Of a stretch of DNA of 27,744 bases, positions 1-9,001 are shown one piece after another. The notes under the pieces are model-generated. The model was given only the letters and a program-made list of their open reading frames with translations, had not been told where the DNA came from and did not search any database. This DNA comes from JAABSX01 sp964480455 (GTDB lineage Bacteria; Bacteroidota; Bacteroidia; Cytophagales; Microscillaceae), in assembly GCA_964480455.1 (NCBI GenBank), contig CAYZQI010000053.1, positions 1 to 27,744 of the forward strand, read 5' to 3'. The position numbers and the translations under genes were made by a program. Numbering within the stretch: the stretch's first letter is position 1; the number at the start of each line of letters is the position of its first letter.

Positions 1-70
1 ACGAAGCAGGAAGTAAACAGCAAATGTTCACATTTGTATAGGTTTTACAGAACGGATTACACTGAAGAAA

Positions 71-218
71 TCCCAATCATTGGGATAAATATTCCAATTA
101 CCTAGTTGTGCTTAGTCTTAGCACAGCGAGACTAAGCCCCAGTTCTTCGTAGAGTGCTGTCCGTAGTTTGAGCGAAGCGGAAATAACGGACAGCAGGGAG
201 ACCACATTGGGATAAATA
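71..218. repeat. Hairpin-rich intergenic repeat bracketed by ATTGGGATAAAT
   Basis: The 12-mer ATTGGGATAAAT occurs at about 79-90 and again at 207-218. Between the copies lie two strong inverted repeats: CTTAGTCT at 111-118 with AGACTAAG at 129-136, and TGCTGTCCGT at 155-164 with ACGGACAGCA at 186-195. The second loop carries a further GC-TTC-GC mini-stem when read on the minus strand. A perfect palindrome, TCCCAAT-C-ATTGGGA, sits at 71-85. No coding sense is visible. I infer a dispersed structured repeat or decayed mobile element; the family is not recognised. Confidence 0.5.
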
Positions 219-298
219 ACTGCTCGCGCTACCATCCTCCAATACATAACGTTGGTTCTTGCCCTAAATCGCACCATTGATGCCATATATTACCACCC

Positions 299-514
299 TC
301 ACTGCCGTTTTTCTTCCTGATTTTTTTCCTTTTTGAACTCCTGTTGGTGAAATTCAATTAGTTTTTCTGATATAAGAGGAAGTAATTCTTCTTTGATTGA
401 ACAAACTTCCGATTCAATACTACTTAGAATATTGCTATCATCAAAAGGAGATAACTCCTTGACAATTTCTGTTACTTCTCCCTTGTCATTCTTGATACTA
501 ATGGTAACTTCCAT
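299..514 (-). CDS. Small acidic/charged protein of unknown function (71 aa)
   Basis: I do not recognise this protein. It begins with a beta-strand-like segment (MEVTISIKNDKGEV), continues with an amphipathic helical stretch, and ends in a very charged K/E/Q tail (about residues 55-71). It has no signal peptide, membrane segment or cysteine cluster. An exact TAnnTTTG -7 box (TAGATTTG on the minus strand) lies about 20 bp upstream of the ATG, which is the main reason to believe the gene is real. It lies downstream of the ParB-like gene on the same strand, with a 139-bp gap, so it probably has its own promoter. The N-terminus vaguely recalls short leader segments found ahead of some transposases, and it borders a hairpin-rich repeat, so a decayed mobile-element fragment is an alternative. 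Confidence 0.5.
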   Translation of the reverse strand: MEVTISIKNDKGEVTEIVKELSPFDDSNILSSIESEVCSIKEELLPLISEKLIEFHQQEFKKEKNQEEKRQ

Positions 515-533
515 ATTTTTATTTGTTTAAATT

Positions 534-541
534 CAAATCTA
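534..541 (-). promoter_or_regulatory. Bacteroidota-type -7 box for the 71-aa gene
   Basis: The minus strand reads TAGATTTG, an exact match to TAnnTTTG, 20 bp upstream of the ATG at 514. No clear -33 TTTG element is visible at the usual distance, so this is only half a promoter. Confidence 0.4.
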
Positions 542-653
542 CTACAAGACAAGCATTGTATTGGCACGGTGATTACTACACAAAGAAAATTTTTAAACTT
601 CTTACTATTGAGAGAGAGAATCTTATATCGATGTTTTGTTTACGATGTTATTT

Positions 654-2354
654 TTAATTAAATTTCTTTGCTTTTTGCCCTGTTTCTTCTTCCCATTTTT
701 CTAAAATGGCCTTGCAGAGCATGGGGTCTTTCTCAGCACCATAGCAGATACGGTGCTGCGCTTCGGCTATCATAAACATAGTACCCAGCCCAGCCTGTGC
801 ATCTACCACCACCTCTTGGGTACGCGAAAAGTTTTCAATCAAATGTGTTAGAAAATCGTGTGTTCGATTGCCTTGCAGGTCTGAGGCATCTATTTTTAAG
901 CTATCTTTAATTTGCGTATGCAGTGGTTTATGAGCAAAAACTGCTGCATAGAGCCAGCCTCCGAGTCCTGCCTCTCCTTTTTTAAGGTTGAGCTGTGCCG
1001 CAATAGACCATTGGTAAGGCATGGTAGTCAGTCTAAAAAAGTTTTGCAAAGTTTCAATGGGGGGGGTAGCCACCACAATTTCAGATTTCTTGATAAAATA
1101 ATCATAAGCCCAGGCTTCTGTACCATTTTGCAGACTCACTTTGGTAAGATTGGGAGGGTTGAGGTAAGTCATTGCTACTTGGTGGGGGAGTTGCTCAAAA
1201 AAAGCTCTTGAGTTACCTTCGCCACAGTAGAGGCGGTGTTGCCCTAGAGCCCACCATTCTTCGGGCTTTACTTGACGCATTTTACGCTCGAGGCGTTCTT
1301 GCTCTTCACGTTCTTTGGTATTTTTTTTATCTCTGAAGTAGGCTGCTGTGCGTTCGGCTTCCTCGAGGCTACTATTGCGTTTGAGCTGCAGAGCATCTTT
1401 GTAGGTTTCTAGCACATTTTGCTTTGTGATTACCTTTAGTTCTTTGAGATTATTGATAAACCACTCTTTGAGTTCTATGGCTTCAGTGTCTATGCTATCA
1501 GTCAGTACGTTGTATTCATAGCTATTGATATTTTCCTCTAGGCTTTCGTAGCTTGTTTCTATGGTTTGGAGAAGTTCTTTATAAACTGCTCCCATTTGTT
1601 TGTTGCCATTTAAGATATTTTGTGCAATTTCTTGGCGCAGCTTCATAAAATCAAACAAATCATATACTTTGGCATTGTCTGTTTTGACCTCTCTGAGTGC
1701 CTGTGAAATTTCAATGACCTGATTCTTAGAGAGTTGCTTCTTCACCACTAGGTCGTGTAGCCAAAGCCAATCCGTTTTTGGGCATCTATGAATCTCCTCG
1801 AGTTTATAGACTTCATCAAGTATAGGCGCACCTTCGGGCAGTTGTTGTTGTATAAACTGATAAGTTTCGCTGGCATTCATGTAGCGGCGCACAGTAGTTT
1901 CGCTAGAGCCTAACCGCTGTGCATACTCACTTACTGTATAAGTTCCCTCACGTTGTACTACTTTGAGGGCATTTAACCCAATTTCAAGAGGTTTGCTTTC
2001 ACTCTGAATATTGCCCAATACGAGTTGTATGAGTGCTTCTGTGTCGTTGAGCTCACGCACTACACAAGGTAGCTCAAGGTATCCCAGCATTTTGGCAGCC
2101 TTGAAGCGGTGTTCACCTTCTATGATTTGATAACCTTGGCTGTAAGAGCGTACTACAAGGGGATGCGAGCTATCAAACCCTGCATTGGCAATGAGAAGTT
2201 TAAGTTGTTTTATTTTTTCATCACTTGCCCCAAGCGGTCGGTTGTCGGGGTGTGGGTTAAGTTTACTGACAGGTAGCAGGGTAATACTTGACTCACGTAT
2301 TTTTAATTGTGAAGAATTGATTTCCCATTGCATTGCATTTTCCTCTGTATTCAT
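654..2354 (-). CDS. ParB/Srx-domain protein fused to a degenerate DNA methyltransferase-like domain
   Basis: 566 aa. Residues about 24-115 form a ParB/sulfiredoxin-type N-terminal domain with the GEHR motif at 80-83. Residues about 136-160 form a helix-turn-helix (SEYAQRLGSSETTVRRYM). A helical middle leads to a charged coiled-coil linker (about 328-362). The C-terminus follows the plan of ParB-linked N4/N6 DNA methyltransferases: EEWWALGQHRLYCGE at 366-380, the DPPY position, and the SAM-motif region followed by E-x-DP at 541-544 and a LEKWEEETGQKA tail. The catalytic tetrad reads NPPN (399-402) rather than D/NPPY. The FxGxG loop reads DAQAGLGT (518-525), and the HPTQKP-like stretch is lost. 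Family knowledge says a working enzyme needs these residues, so methylation is unlikely; I infer a DNA-binding or regulatory role. The gene stands alone. An 8-C homopolymer lies in the methyltransferase part (1059-1066). Confidence 0.8.
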   Translation of the reverse strand: MNTEENAMQWEINSSQLKIRESSITLLPVSKLNPHPDNRPLGASDEKIKQLKLLIANAGFDSSHPLVVRSYSQGYQIIEGEHRFKAAKMLGYLELPCVVRELNDTEALIQLVLGNIQSESKPLEIGLNALKVVQREGTYTVSEYAQRLGSSETTVRRYMNASETYQFIQQQLPEGAPILDEVYKLEEIHRCPKTDWLWLHDLVVKKQLSKNQVIEISQALREVKTDNAKVYDLFDFMKLRQEIAQNILNGNKQMGAVYKELLQTIETSYESLEENINSYEYNVLTDSIDTEAIELKEWFINNLKELKVITKQNVLETYKDALQLKRNSSLEEAERTAAYFRDKKNTKEREEQERLERKMRQVKPEEWWALGQHRLYCGEGNSRAFFEQLPHQVAMTYLNPPNLTKVSLQNGTEAWAYDYFIKKSEIVVATPPIETLQNFFRLTTMPYQWSIAAQLNLKKGEAGLGGWLYAAVFAHKPLHTQIKDSLKIDASDLQGNRTHDFLTHLIENFSRTQEVVVDAQAGLGTMFMIAEAQHRICYGAEKDPMLCKAILEKWEEETGQKAKKFN

Positions 2355-2480
2355 AATGAAAGCAAGATTTTATTAAATATGCTTAAATAACAAGTAAATA
2401 TAGGCATTAAGTTATCATTTGCTAAATTATATAAGTACAAAATTACTAAATAATCAAATTATTTTACAAAAGCCCCCTCA

Positions 2481-2725
2481 CCCCCAAAGGGCAGAGGCGA
2501 TTGGTTCTTCATCAATGCCAAGAAAAACGGGACGCTCCTACGGAGCTATACTTAGATTATTTAAAATACTACTAACAGTACGCACCTACGGTGCTGAAAA
2601 AGCCTTGTAAAGGTGTTCCGTTGGTAGTATTAGAAAACATTTAGCCATTAGCCCCAGCGGGGCGCACCGTTATTCATCTTTTTTGAGGTCTAAAAATAGA
2701 ACCAAACGCCTCTGCCCAAAGGGGG
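2481..2725. repeat. MITE-like element with 28-bp inverted ends and three GCnCC-nnC-GGnGC mini-hairpins
   Basis: The ends are inverted copies of each other: 2481-2508 against the complement of 2698-2725 matches at 24 of 28 positions and shares the core GGGCAGAGGCG. Inside are three perfect 5-bp stems with 3-nt loops: GCTCC-TAC-GGAGC (2534-2546), GCACC-TAC-GGTGC (2582-2594) and GCCCC-AGC-GGGGC (2651-2663). A longer stem pairs AATACTACTAAC (2565-2576) with GTTGGTAGTATT (2620-2631). No ORF of substance is present. It sits between the ParB-like gene and the tandem repeat. I infer a non-autonomous mobile or structured repeat. Confidence 0.55.
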
Positions 2726-2731
2726 AATCTT

Positions 2732-2970
2732 GAACAATGACCCAATGACTGATGACCAATGACCAACGCCTGAAAAAGTCATTAGTTGATTAGTCATTAG
2801 GAATTAGGAGAGGCAACCCCTAAACTCCAAAAAGTGAATTATTTGACCCAATGGCTAATAACCAATGTCTGAAAAAGTCATTAGTTGATTAGTTATCAGG
2901 AATTGGGAGAGACAGCCCCTAAACTCCAAAAAGTAAATTATTTGACCTAATGACCCAATTCCCAATGACC
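2732..2970. repeat. Tandem repeat, 99-bp unit, about 2.4 copies
   Basis: Two consecutive copies start with TGAAAAAGTCATTAGTTGAT at 2771 and 2870. About nine in ten bases match over their first 80 positions, and they diverge towards the end. The 3' part of each unit, and the partial copy at 2732-2770, is built from short words such as ATGACC, CCAATGA and CTAATGA. No gene is visible. The array ends about 28 bp past the 3' end of tpiA. Confidence 0.75.
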
Positions 2971-2997
2971 TAAAAGCTATTCGTAAAAGAAACCTGT

Positions 2998-3765
2998 TTA
3001 ATCTGCACAAGACTTTGCAATATCGATAAAATCTCTTCCTACCAGCGAAGCACCCCCAATTAGCCCACCGTCCACATCGGGCTGAGCCAAGAGTTCTACG
3101 GCATTGTTGGGCTTCATGCTACCGCCATACAAGATAGAAATTTTATCGGCAAGTGCTTGAGTGTATCTTTCTCCAATGTGTGTACGCAGAGCTTGGTGCA
3201 TTTCTTGGGCTTGTGCGGCTGTGGCTGTTTCGCCCGTTCCGATTGCCCAGATGGGTTCATAAGCAATCACTATTTTTTCTAAATCTTGTGCTGAGAGATG
3301 AAACAGACTTTCTGTCAGTTGATTTCTTACAAAATCTAGGTGTCTTCCTGCTTTGCGGGTATCGAGTGATTCTCCACAGCAAAAAATCGGTGTAAGCCCA
3401 TAGCTGAGTAGTTTGTCAATCTTCAACGCAATTTGTGCATTTTGTTCTTGAAAGTACTCTCTTCGCTCGCTATGCCCTACTATTACGTACAGCACCCCAA
3501 TTGCGTGAAGCATAGGTACAGAGATTTCTCCAGTAAAAGCTCCAGAAAGTTCTGTATGGCAGTTTTGTGCCCCTAGAAATACTTGATTGTTGGCAAGGAG
3601 TAATTTATTGATAGCATACAGATGTGTAAAGGGTACATTCATCACCAAAGTTACTTCTTTGGACACCTCGTCTTCTGCCATGTTGATTACTTCTGAAGCC
3701 AGTGAGAGCCCTTCTTCTAGGGTCTTGTTCATTTTCCAATTACCTGCTATAATTTTCTTTCTCAT
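2998..3765 (-). CDS. tpiA: Triosephosphate isomerase
   Basis: 255 aa, normal length. The enzyme interconverts dihydroxyacetone phosphate and glyceraldehyde 3-phosphate in glycolysis and gluconeogenesis, in the cytosol, as a dimer. All catalytic parts are present: N9 and K11 in AGNWKMN, H98 in VGHSERR, E170 in AYEPIWAIGTG (flexible loop 6 follows) and the phosphate-binding GGSMKPNN and GGLIGGASL segments. The reading frame is open for 32 more codons upstream, but MRKKIIAGNWKMN is the conserved start of the family and an exact -7 box lies 30 bp upstream of this ATG, so the downstream start is chosen. It stands alone between repeats and a divergent SPOR-protein gene. Confidence 0.97.
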   Translation of the reverse strand: MRKKIIAGNWKMNKTLEEGLSLASEVINMAEDEVSKEVTLVMNVPFTHLYAINKLLLANNQVFLGAQNCHTELSGAFTGEISVPMLHAIGVLYVIVGHSERREYFQEQNAQIALKIDKLLSYGLTPIFCCGESLDTRKAGRHLDFVRNQLTESLFHLSAQDLEKIVIAYEPIWAIGTGETATAAQAQEMHQALRTHIGERYTQALADKISILYGGSMKPNNAVELLAQPDVDGGLIGGASLVGRDFIDIAKSCAD

Positions 3766-3795
3766 TTGATGGGTCTGTTTGGTTTTTTGATATTT

Positions 3796-3803
3796 CAAAT
3801 TTA
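3796..3803 (-). promoter_or_regulatory. Bacteroidota-type -7 box for tpiA
   Basis: The minus strand reads TAAATTTG, an exact TAnnTTTG, which would put the transcript start about 20-25 bp upstream of the ATG at 3765. It lies inside the longer open frame, which supports the shorter tpiA start. A -33 element is not obvious. Confidence 0.4.
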
Positions 3804-4009
3804 CAAAAAAATATTCTTGTGTACAGTAATCTTGACTGATAACGAACTGATTGGAACACAAACATGAACTTATAGTAAACTCTTATCCATTCGTTCAAGA
3901 AAAATGTAAAACTACAAATTTTATAAGATAAATTAAAGATTTTTGTTCATTTAGCAAGTAGTATTTAATTTTTATTGCTATATTGTAGTCGAATCAAAAT
4001 GAAAAAAAT

Positions 4010-4600
4010 ATGTATGCTCATTTTTTATCCATTATAGGTTTACTGCTACTCAGCACTTGTTTTAGTTTTGCTCAAAATCTCATTCGTCAAGAACGGAAAA
4101 TACTCGAGCGTGAACTCAAAGACCTCGAGCGAAACCCTGAGCGTTTTAAAGCACTCAAAGAAGAAGACCAGCAGCTTACACGCGAGATTAATGCAAAAAA
4201 GTTGAGCCTTTCTCAAATATTTGATCAATATTCAAAAGAACAGGGTTTGCTCAACCAAAAAGAACAAGCCCTCATCGAGCTGAGAGACGAAGTATGGCGA
4301 AGCGGAAGTAAACTAACTAGTACGGCAGATAAAACACAACAGGAAGTCGTTTTCAGGGTGCAAATTGGCTCTTACCGCAATCTTCGCCTTGCCAATCAAC
4401 TCAATAATGCCACTAATTTTTTCATAGAAGACTCTCCACAAGGCACTAAAAGATATATGATGGGTACATTTCAATCTTACTGGGAAGCTAAGTATTTTGC
4501 AGGGCAATTAATTGGCAATGGCGCACAGGCTTTTGTAGTAGGCTATCTCAAGGGAGTGCGCATCGAGAATCTCAAGCAGATGCCTGAGAATTATTTCTAG
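4010..4600 (+). CDS. Exported coiled-coil protein with C-terminal SPOR-like domain
   Basis: 196 aa. Residues 5-20 are a hydrophobic signal-peptide core ending SFAQ (cleavage likely near 22). Residues about 24-95 are charged and predicted coiled coil (QERKILERELKDLERN and onward). Residues about 114-185 fit a SPOR domain: FRVQIGSY at 115-122, YMMGTFQSYWEA at 149-160, and AFVVGYLKGVRI at the end. SPOR domains bind peptidoglycan with denuded glycan strands, so a periplasmic, cell-wall-associated role is inferred. The start is odd: the open frame begins MYAHF with no positive charge, while an ATG at 3999 in another frame encodes MKKICMLIF. One extra T in the T6 run at 4021-4026 would fuse the two into an ordinary signal peptide. 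The real start may therefore be 3999. Confidence 0.8.
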   Translation: MYAHFLSIIGLLLLSTCFSFAQNLIRQERKILERELKDLERNPERFKALKEEDQQLTREINAKKLSLSQIFDQYSKEQGLLNQKEQALIELRDEVWRSGSKLTSTADKTQQEVVFRVQIGSYRNLRLANQLNNATNFFIEDSPQGTKRYMMGTFQSYWEAKYFAGQLIGNGAQAFVVGYLKGVRIENLKQMPENYF

Positions 4601-4675
4601 CAAATGATTGGTTTTTATTATATCAACTGAAAACATATCCTCTATTGAGGAGCATTGAGATACCTCAAATAAACA

Positions 4676-5434
4676 ATGAAGAGCATTTTTATTACAGGAG
4701 CTGCCTCAGGCATAGGTAAGGCAACTGCCGAGCTATTTGCACAGCAAGGGTGGTTTGTAGGCTTATTTGATACCAATACTGAAGGCTTAGAAGAAGTGCA
4801 AGCCCTCATCGGGAAGCAAAATGCTTGTGCGCATTATATAGACGTAACGCAGCCAGCAGCAGTAAAAGCTGCCCTAGATTTTTTTGCCTCCCATACTAAT
4901 CAAACCATGCAGCTGCTTCTTAATAATGCAGGTATATTGCACATGGGGCTTTTTGAGCAAATCGGTTTAGCACAGCATAAGCAAATTCTTGATGTAAATA
5001 TCTTTGGCATTATCAACTGTACTAAACAGGCATTGCCCTTACTTAAAAATACACCTAACTCCCAGATTATCAACATGTCATCTGCTTCTGCTATGTATGG
5101 TATTCCAGAATTTGCAAGCTATTCAGCCTCTAAACATGCTGTCAGGGCCTTGACCGAAGCACTCAGCCTGGAGCTAGAGCGATACAAAATCAGGGTCAAT
5201 GACATCATGCCTGCCTTTGTAAGCACACCCATGGTAAATGATGCCCCAATTAAAGCAACAAGTCTTAACAAAGCCAGCACCATGCTTAGCGTTACCGAAA
5301 TAGCAGAAACAATTTGGAAAGCCTCTCAAAAAAATAAAATCCATTGGAAATTACCTTATAGCCTAGCTACTGCCGCAAGAATACTTGGTACGCTCGGCGC
5401 ACTGCGCTGGTTTGTAAAAAAATCAGCCCTTTGA
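4676..5434 (+). CDS. Short-chain dehydrogenase/reductase (SDR), NAD(P)-dependent
   Basis: 252 aa, a classical SDR of usual length. The Rossmann glycine motif GAASGIG is at 8-14, NNAG at 83-86, and the active site has a serine in MSSAS (about 136) with Y149 and K153 in YSASK. The protein is cytosolic and its substrate cannot be read from sequence. Acidic D32 after the second strand suggests a preference for NAD(H), as in the family. It follows the SPOR gene on the same strand with a 75-bp gap and could be co-transcribed, but no functional link is apparent. Its last codons and stop codon lie inside a hairpin that acts as terminator for the facing RND gene. Confidence 0.9.
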   Translation: MKSIFITGAASGIGKATAELFAQQGWFVGLFDTNTEGLEEVQALIGKQNACAHYIDVTQPAAVKAALDFFASHTNQTMQLLLNNAGILHMGLFEQIGLAQHKQILDVNIFGIINCTKQALPLLKNTPNSQIINMSSASAMYGIPEFASYSASKHAVRALTEALSLELERYKIRVNDIMPAFVSTPMVNDAPIKATSLNKASTMLSVTEIAETIWKASQKNKIHWKLPYSLATAARILGTLGALRWFVKKSAL

Positions 5435-5447
5435 ACTGGGCTGATTT
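5416..5447 (-). terminator. Rho-independent terminator of the RND pump gene, overlapping the SDR stop codon
   Basis: AAATCAGCCC (5420-5429) and GGGCTGATTT (5438-5447) form a perfect 10-bp stem with an 8-nt loop. Read on the minus strand the stem runs into seven T residues (complement of 5416-5422), as expected for the gene ending at 5470. On the plus strand there is no T run. The loop contains the TGA stop of the SDR gene. Confidence 0.8.
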
Positions 5448-5469
5448 GAAAAACGCACTTACAATGGCT

Positions 5470-8400
5470 TTATTGAGTTGCAAGTGATTGTACTTTTATG
5501 AGCTTCTTGTGGCTCGTAAAGTAAGTATAAATGGCAGGAATGATATAAAGTGTAAGCAGGGTAGAAAAAATTAGGCCTCCCACGATAGCAACCCCCATAG
5601 AAACTCTACTTTCAGAGCCTGCTCCAAGTGCCAAGGCAATGGGCAGTGTACCCAAAATGGTAGAAATACTGGTCATCAAAATAGGTCTAAACCTAGAACG
5701 CGCTGCTTCTAGGATTGCTTCTTTGACCGAAAGGTCTTGTTGTTTGAGCTGATTGGCAAACTCCACAAGGAGAATCCCATTTTTAGAAACCAAGCCAATG
5801 AGCATAATGATACCAATTTGGCTAAATACGTTGAGCGTCTCCTCGAAAAACCAAAGACTCACCAATGCCCCTGCAAGGGCAAGAGGTACGGTTACCAAGA
5901 TGATAAAAGGGTCGCGAAAGCTCTCAAATTGGGCAGCCAATACCAAATAAATCAGAATCAACGCCAATACTAGCGCAAAAAGCAAACTAGAAGCACTTTC
6001 TTTAAAATCTTTAGATTGCCCAGAAAGGGCTGTACTGAAGGTACTATCTAGCACTTCATCAGCAATTTTATCCATAGTTGCTAGCCCATCACTGATGGTC
6101 TTGCCTTTGACAAGCCCCGCTGAGATGGTGGCAGAGAGATAGCGGTTGTAGCGATAAAGCTGCGGAGGCGTACTTTCTTCGCGCGTAGTTACAAGGTTAT
6201 CAATTTGAATCATTTGCCCTTCTTGGTTTCGGACATAGATATTGGTGAGGTCGTCAGGTTTATTTCTGTCCTCTCTGATGACTTGCCCTATGACCTCATA
6301 CTGCTTTCCGTCCATGATGAAGTAATCAAAACGTTGCCCACTGAGCGCAAACTGCAAGGTCTGGGCGATGTCTAAAATAGGTACATTCAGTTTGGTAGCC
6401 TTTTCACGATTGATAGATACTTGTAGCTCTGGTCTGGTAAATTTTAGATTTACATCTACAAAAGAAAAAATGTCTTCTTTGGAGGCTTTTTCAAGAAATT
6501 TAGGCAGTATTTCTTTGAGTTTTTCTAGGTTAGGAGCTTGGATAACATATTCTATTGGCAAACCAGCTCGTCTTCCCCCTATGCTGGGTGATTGGAGTAC
6601 ATTTGCTTTGGCATCAGTAAAGCGTCTAATATCTCGCTCTATCTGGTCTGCCACTTCTTGCTGTGTACGGCTGCGCTTGTCGGGGTCGGTTAGGCGTACT
6701 CGCATAAAACCTGAATTGACAGAGGAAGATGCGCCAAACCCAGGAGAGGTTACAGTAATCATGTTCTCATTTTCAGGAATATTTTTTTCTACATAATTGA
6801 TTAAGCTATCAATGTAGCGATCCATATACTCAAAAGTTGCCCCTTCTGGGCCCGTAGCCCTTACAGATACCATACCCCTATCTTCAAGGGGCGAAAGTTC
6901 TTGTGGAAGTGTAGTACCTAAGGTGTAAATCAAGTAACCCAAAACCAATACTATGGGAAAAGCAATCCATCTTACTTTCATAAATGAAGCTAGGCTTGTA
7001 GCATAGGCACTCGCAAGTCCTACAAAAAAGGGCTCTGTGGCTCGGTAAAACCAGTTTCGGCGTTCTCTTCTTTTCAAGATTCGTGAAGAAAGCATAGGTG
7101 TAAGCGTGAGTGCTACAAAAGAAGAAATAATTACTGCACTGCTAATGACTACCCCAAACTCTACAAATAATCTCCCTGTGATGCCTTGCAAGAAAATAAT
7201 AGGTAAGAAAACTGCTACCAATGCCACGGTAGTAGCAATGACGGCAAAGAATATCTCTGTTGAACCTTTTACGCCTGCCTCAAAAGGTGCTGCACCTTGT
7301 TCTATTTTGGTATAAATGTTTTCCATCAACACGATGGCATCATCTACTACCAAGCCAATGGCGAGCACAATGCCCAGAAGCGTCAATACATTGATAGAAA
7401 AACCTGCCAAATACATCACAAAGAAAGTCCCAATCAAAGAAACAGGAATGGTTACTACGGGAATGATGGTAGTGCGCCAATCGCGCAAAAACAAAAAGAT
7501 AATGGCAATTACCAATATAAAAGCCGTAACTATGGTCTGCTGTACTTCTGTGATAGAGGCGCGCACATACTTAGTTTGGTCAAAGCCAATACCAACTTTG
7601 ATGTCGGCAGGGAGATCTTTTTTGATTTCTTCTAAGCGTTGATAAACCTTATCTACTACCTCTACTTGGTTGGCGCCAGGGCGCGTTACGATGGCATTGC
7701 CCACACAGGCAATGCCTTGACTGCGCAAGAGTGTACGCATATTTTGAGGACCTAATTCGGCTCGCCCAATATCACTGAATTTTACAATATTATCGCCGTT
7801 TTGCTTGATAATCAGGTTACTAAACTCTTCAGGAGAACTGATTTTACCCAAGGTACGCACACTTAGCTCGGTTTCATTGCCTTCAATGCGCCCTGAGGGT
7901 AGCTCTACATTCTGCGCACGCAAGGCATTGCGTACATCAAGCGGAGTGAGCTGATAGGCTGAAAGTTTGATGGGGTCCATCCACAAACGCATAGAGTAGC
8001 GTTTTTCTCCCCAAATATAAATCTCACTCACGCCATTGATGGTCTGAAACCGCTCCTTGAAATCATCTTTGGCGATGCGTGTAAGGTCAAGCATAGAACG
8101 CTGCTCACTCCTGATATTAATGAACATCACAGGGTCAGAGTCTGCATCTGCTTTGCTGACAGTAGGCGGGTCAGCATCAGGTGGAAGGTTATTTACTGCC
8201 CTTGACACCTTATCACGCACATCATTGGCGGCTGCCTCTAAATCTACTTCTAGTTCAAACTCTATCGTAACGGTACTTCTCCCTTCTCTGCTTACGGAGG
8301 TGAGTGAGCGAATGCCTGCAATACCATTGATGGCCTCTTCAAGAGGCTCTGTGATTTGAGATTCAATAATATCTGCATTGGCTCCTACATAATTGGTAGA

Positions 8401-8544
8401 AACATTGATAATGGGTGGATCTACACTAGGGTATTCGCGCACTCCTAGATAATAAAATCCAATTAGTCCAAATAAAAGAATAGTGATAGACATCACTATA
8501 GTCAAGACGGGGCGTGCAATGCTTACTTGCGATAAGGTACTCAT
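5470..8544 (-). CDS. RND efflux pump inner-membrane permease (AcrB/HAE1 family)
   Basis: 1024 aa, full length for the family. It is a proton-driven trimeric inner-membrane pump that exports drugs, bile-salt-like compounds or other amphiphiles. The N-terminal membrane helix starts at about residue 10, followed by the first large periplasmic loop. The TM4 proton-relay pair lies in GLVVDDAIVLMEN (near residue 400) and the TM10 lysine in GLVSKNGILLVEFA. A second periplasmic loop and six C-terminal helices complete the duplicated fold. Family members need a periplasmic adaptor and a TolC-like channel, usually encoded just upstream; here the 457 bp upstream hold no gene and the next gene runs away from it. 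The adaptor and channel must be encoded elsewhere, or the pump uses shared ones. Confidence 0.95.
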   Translation of the reverse strand: MSTLSQVSIARPVLTIVMSITILLFGLIGFYYLGVREYPSVDPPIINVSTNYVGANADIIESQITEPLEEAINGIAGIRSLTSVSREGRSTVTIEFELEVDLEAAANDVRDKVSRAVNNLPPDADPPTVSKADADSDPVMFINIRSEQRSMLDLTRIAKDDFKERFQTINGVSEIYIWGEKRYSMRLWMDPIKLSAYQLTPLDVRNALRAQNVELPSGRIEGNETELSVRTLGKISSPEEFSNLIIKQNGDNIVKFSDIGRAELGPQNMRTLLRSQGIACVGNAIVTRPGANQVEVVDKVYQRLEEIKKDLPADIKVGIGFDQTKYVRASITEVQQTIVTAFILVIAIIFLFLRDWRTTIIPVVTIPVSLIGTFFVMYLAGFSINVLTLLGIVLAIGLVVDDAIVLMENIYTKIEQGAAPFEAGVKGSTEIFFAVIATTVALVAVFLPIIFLQGITGRLFVEFGVVISSAVIISSFVALTLTPMLSSRILKRRERRNWFYRATEPFFVGLASAYATSLASFMKVRWIAFPIVLVLGYLIYTLGTTLPQELSPLEDRGMVSVRATGPEGATFEYMDRYIDSLINYVEKNIPENENMITVTSPGFGASSSVNSGFMRVRLTDPDKRSRTQQEVADQIERDIRRFTDAKANVLQSPSIGGRRAGLPIEYVIQAPNLEKLKEILPKFLEKASKEDIFSFVDVNLKFTRPELQVSINREKATKLNVPILDIAQTLQFALSGQRFDYFIMDGKQYEVIGQVIREDRNKPDDLTNIYVRNQEGQMIQIDNLVTTREESTPPQLYRYNRYLSATISAGLVKGKTISDGLATMDKIADEVLDSTFSTALSGQSKDFKESASSLLFALVLALILIYLVLAAQFESFRDPFIILVTVPLALAGALVSLWFFEETLNVFSQIGIIMLIGLVSKNGILLVEFANQLKQQDLSVKEAILEAARSRFRPILMTSISTILGTLPIALALGAGSESRVSMGVAIVGGLIFSTLLTLYIIPAIYTYFTSHKKLIKVQSLATQ

Positions 8545-9001
8545 AAATTTATTAACTTGTAATATTGTATAACAATCAACAAACAGTCTAGTTCTTGTGA
8601 TGTTTGAGGAAGAAATACTTAAAGATTTGTTATTGTATCACGCCATTGTTTGTGTCCAAACAAGATATTCTCGAAATAAGGAAAATATAAATTATGAGTT
8701 GTGAAATATTGTTTTTTAAAGTTCTCATTATCGATAATTTATGATTAGGAGTAACCAAAGTTATTATTTTGTATTTTCCTTAACACCAAATCACCAAAAT
8801 TAAAGGTTTGCTGTTTTGAGTTATGCTTACCGCCATAAGCTACGACTAAACGAGCAACAAAAGTACTTATATAAGTTCGCTACTCACTCAAAACTTAATG
8901 ATTTCTTAAACTAGCAAAGTTTTTATTCTGACTGAAAATGAATAGTTTTAACAATAATTGATAAAATGAGGCTTGTAATGCGCTATCTCTAACTATTTTT
9001 T
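8545..9001. other. 457-bp divergent intergenic region
   Basis: This lies between the divergent RND and HhH/beta-barrel genes and must contain both promoters, but I find no exact TAnnTTTG at a fitting distance for either. It holds one copy (8692-8743) of a loose 52-bp repeat whose second copy is at 23289-23340. Otherwise it is A+T-rich with nothing recognisable. Confidence 0.6.
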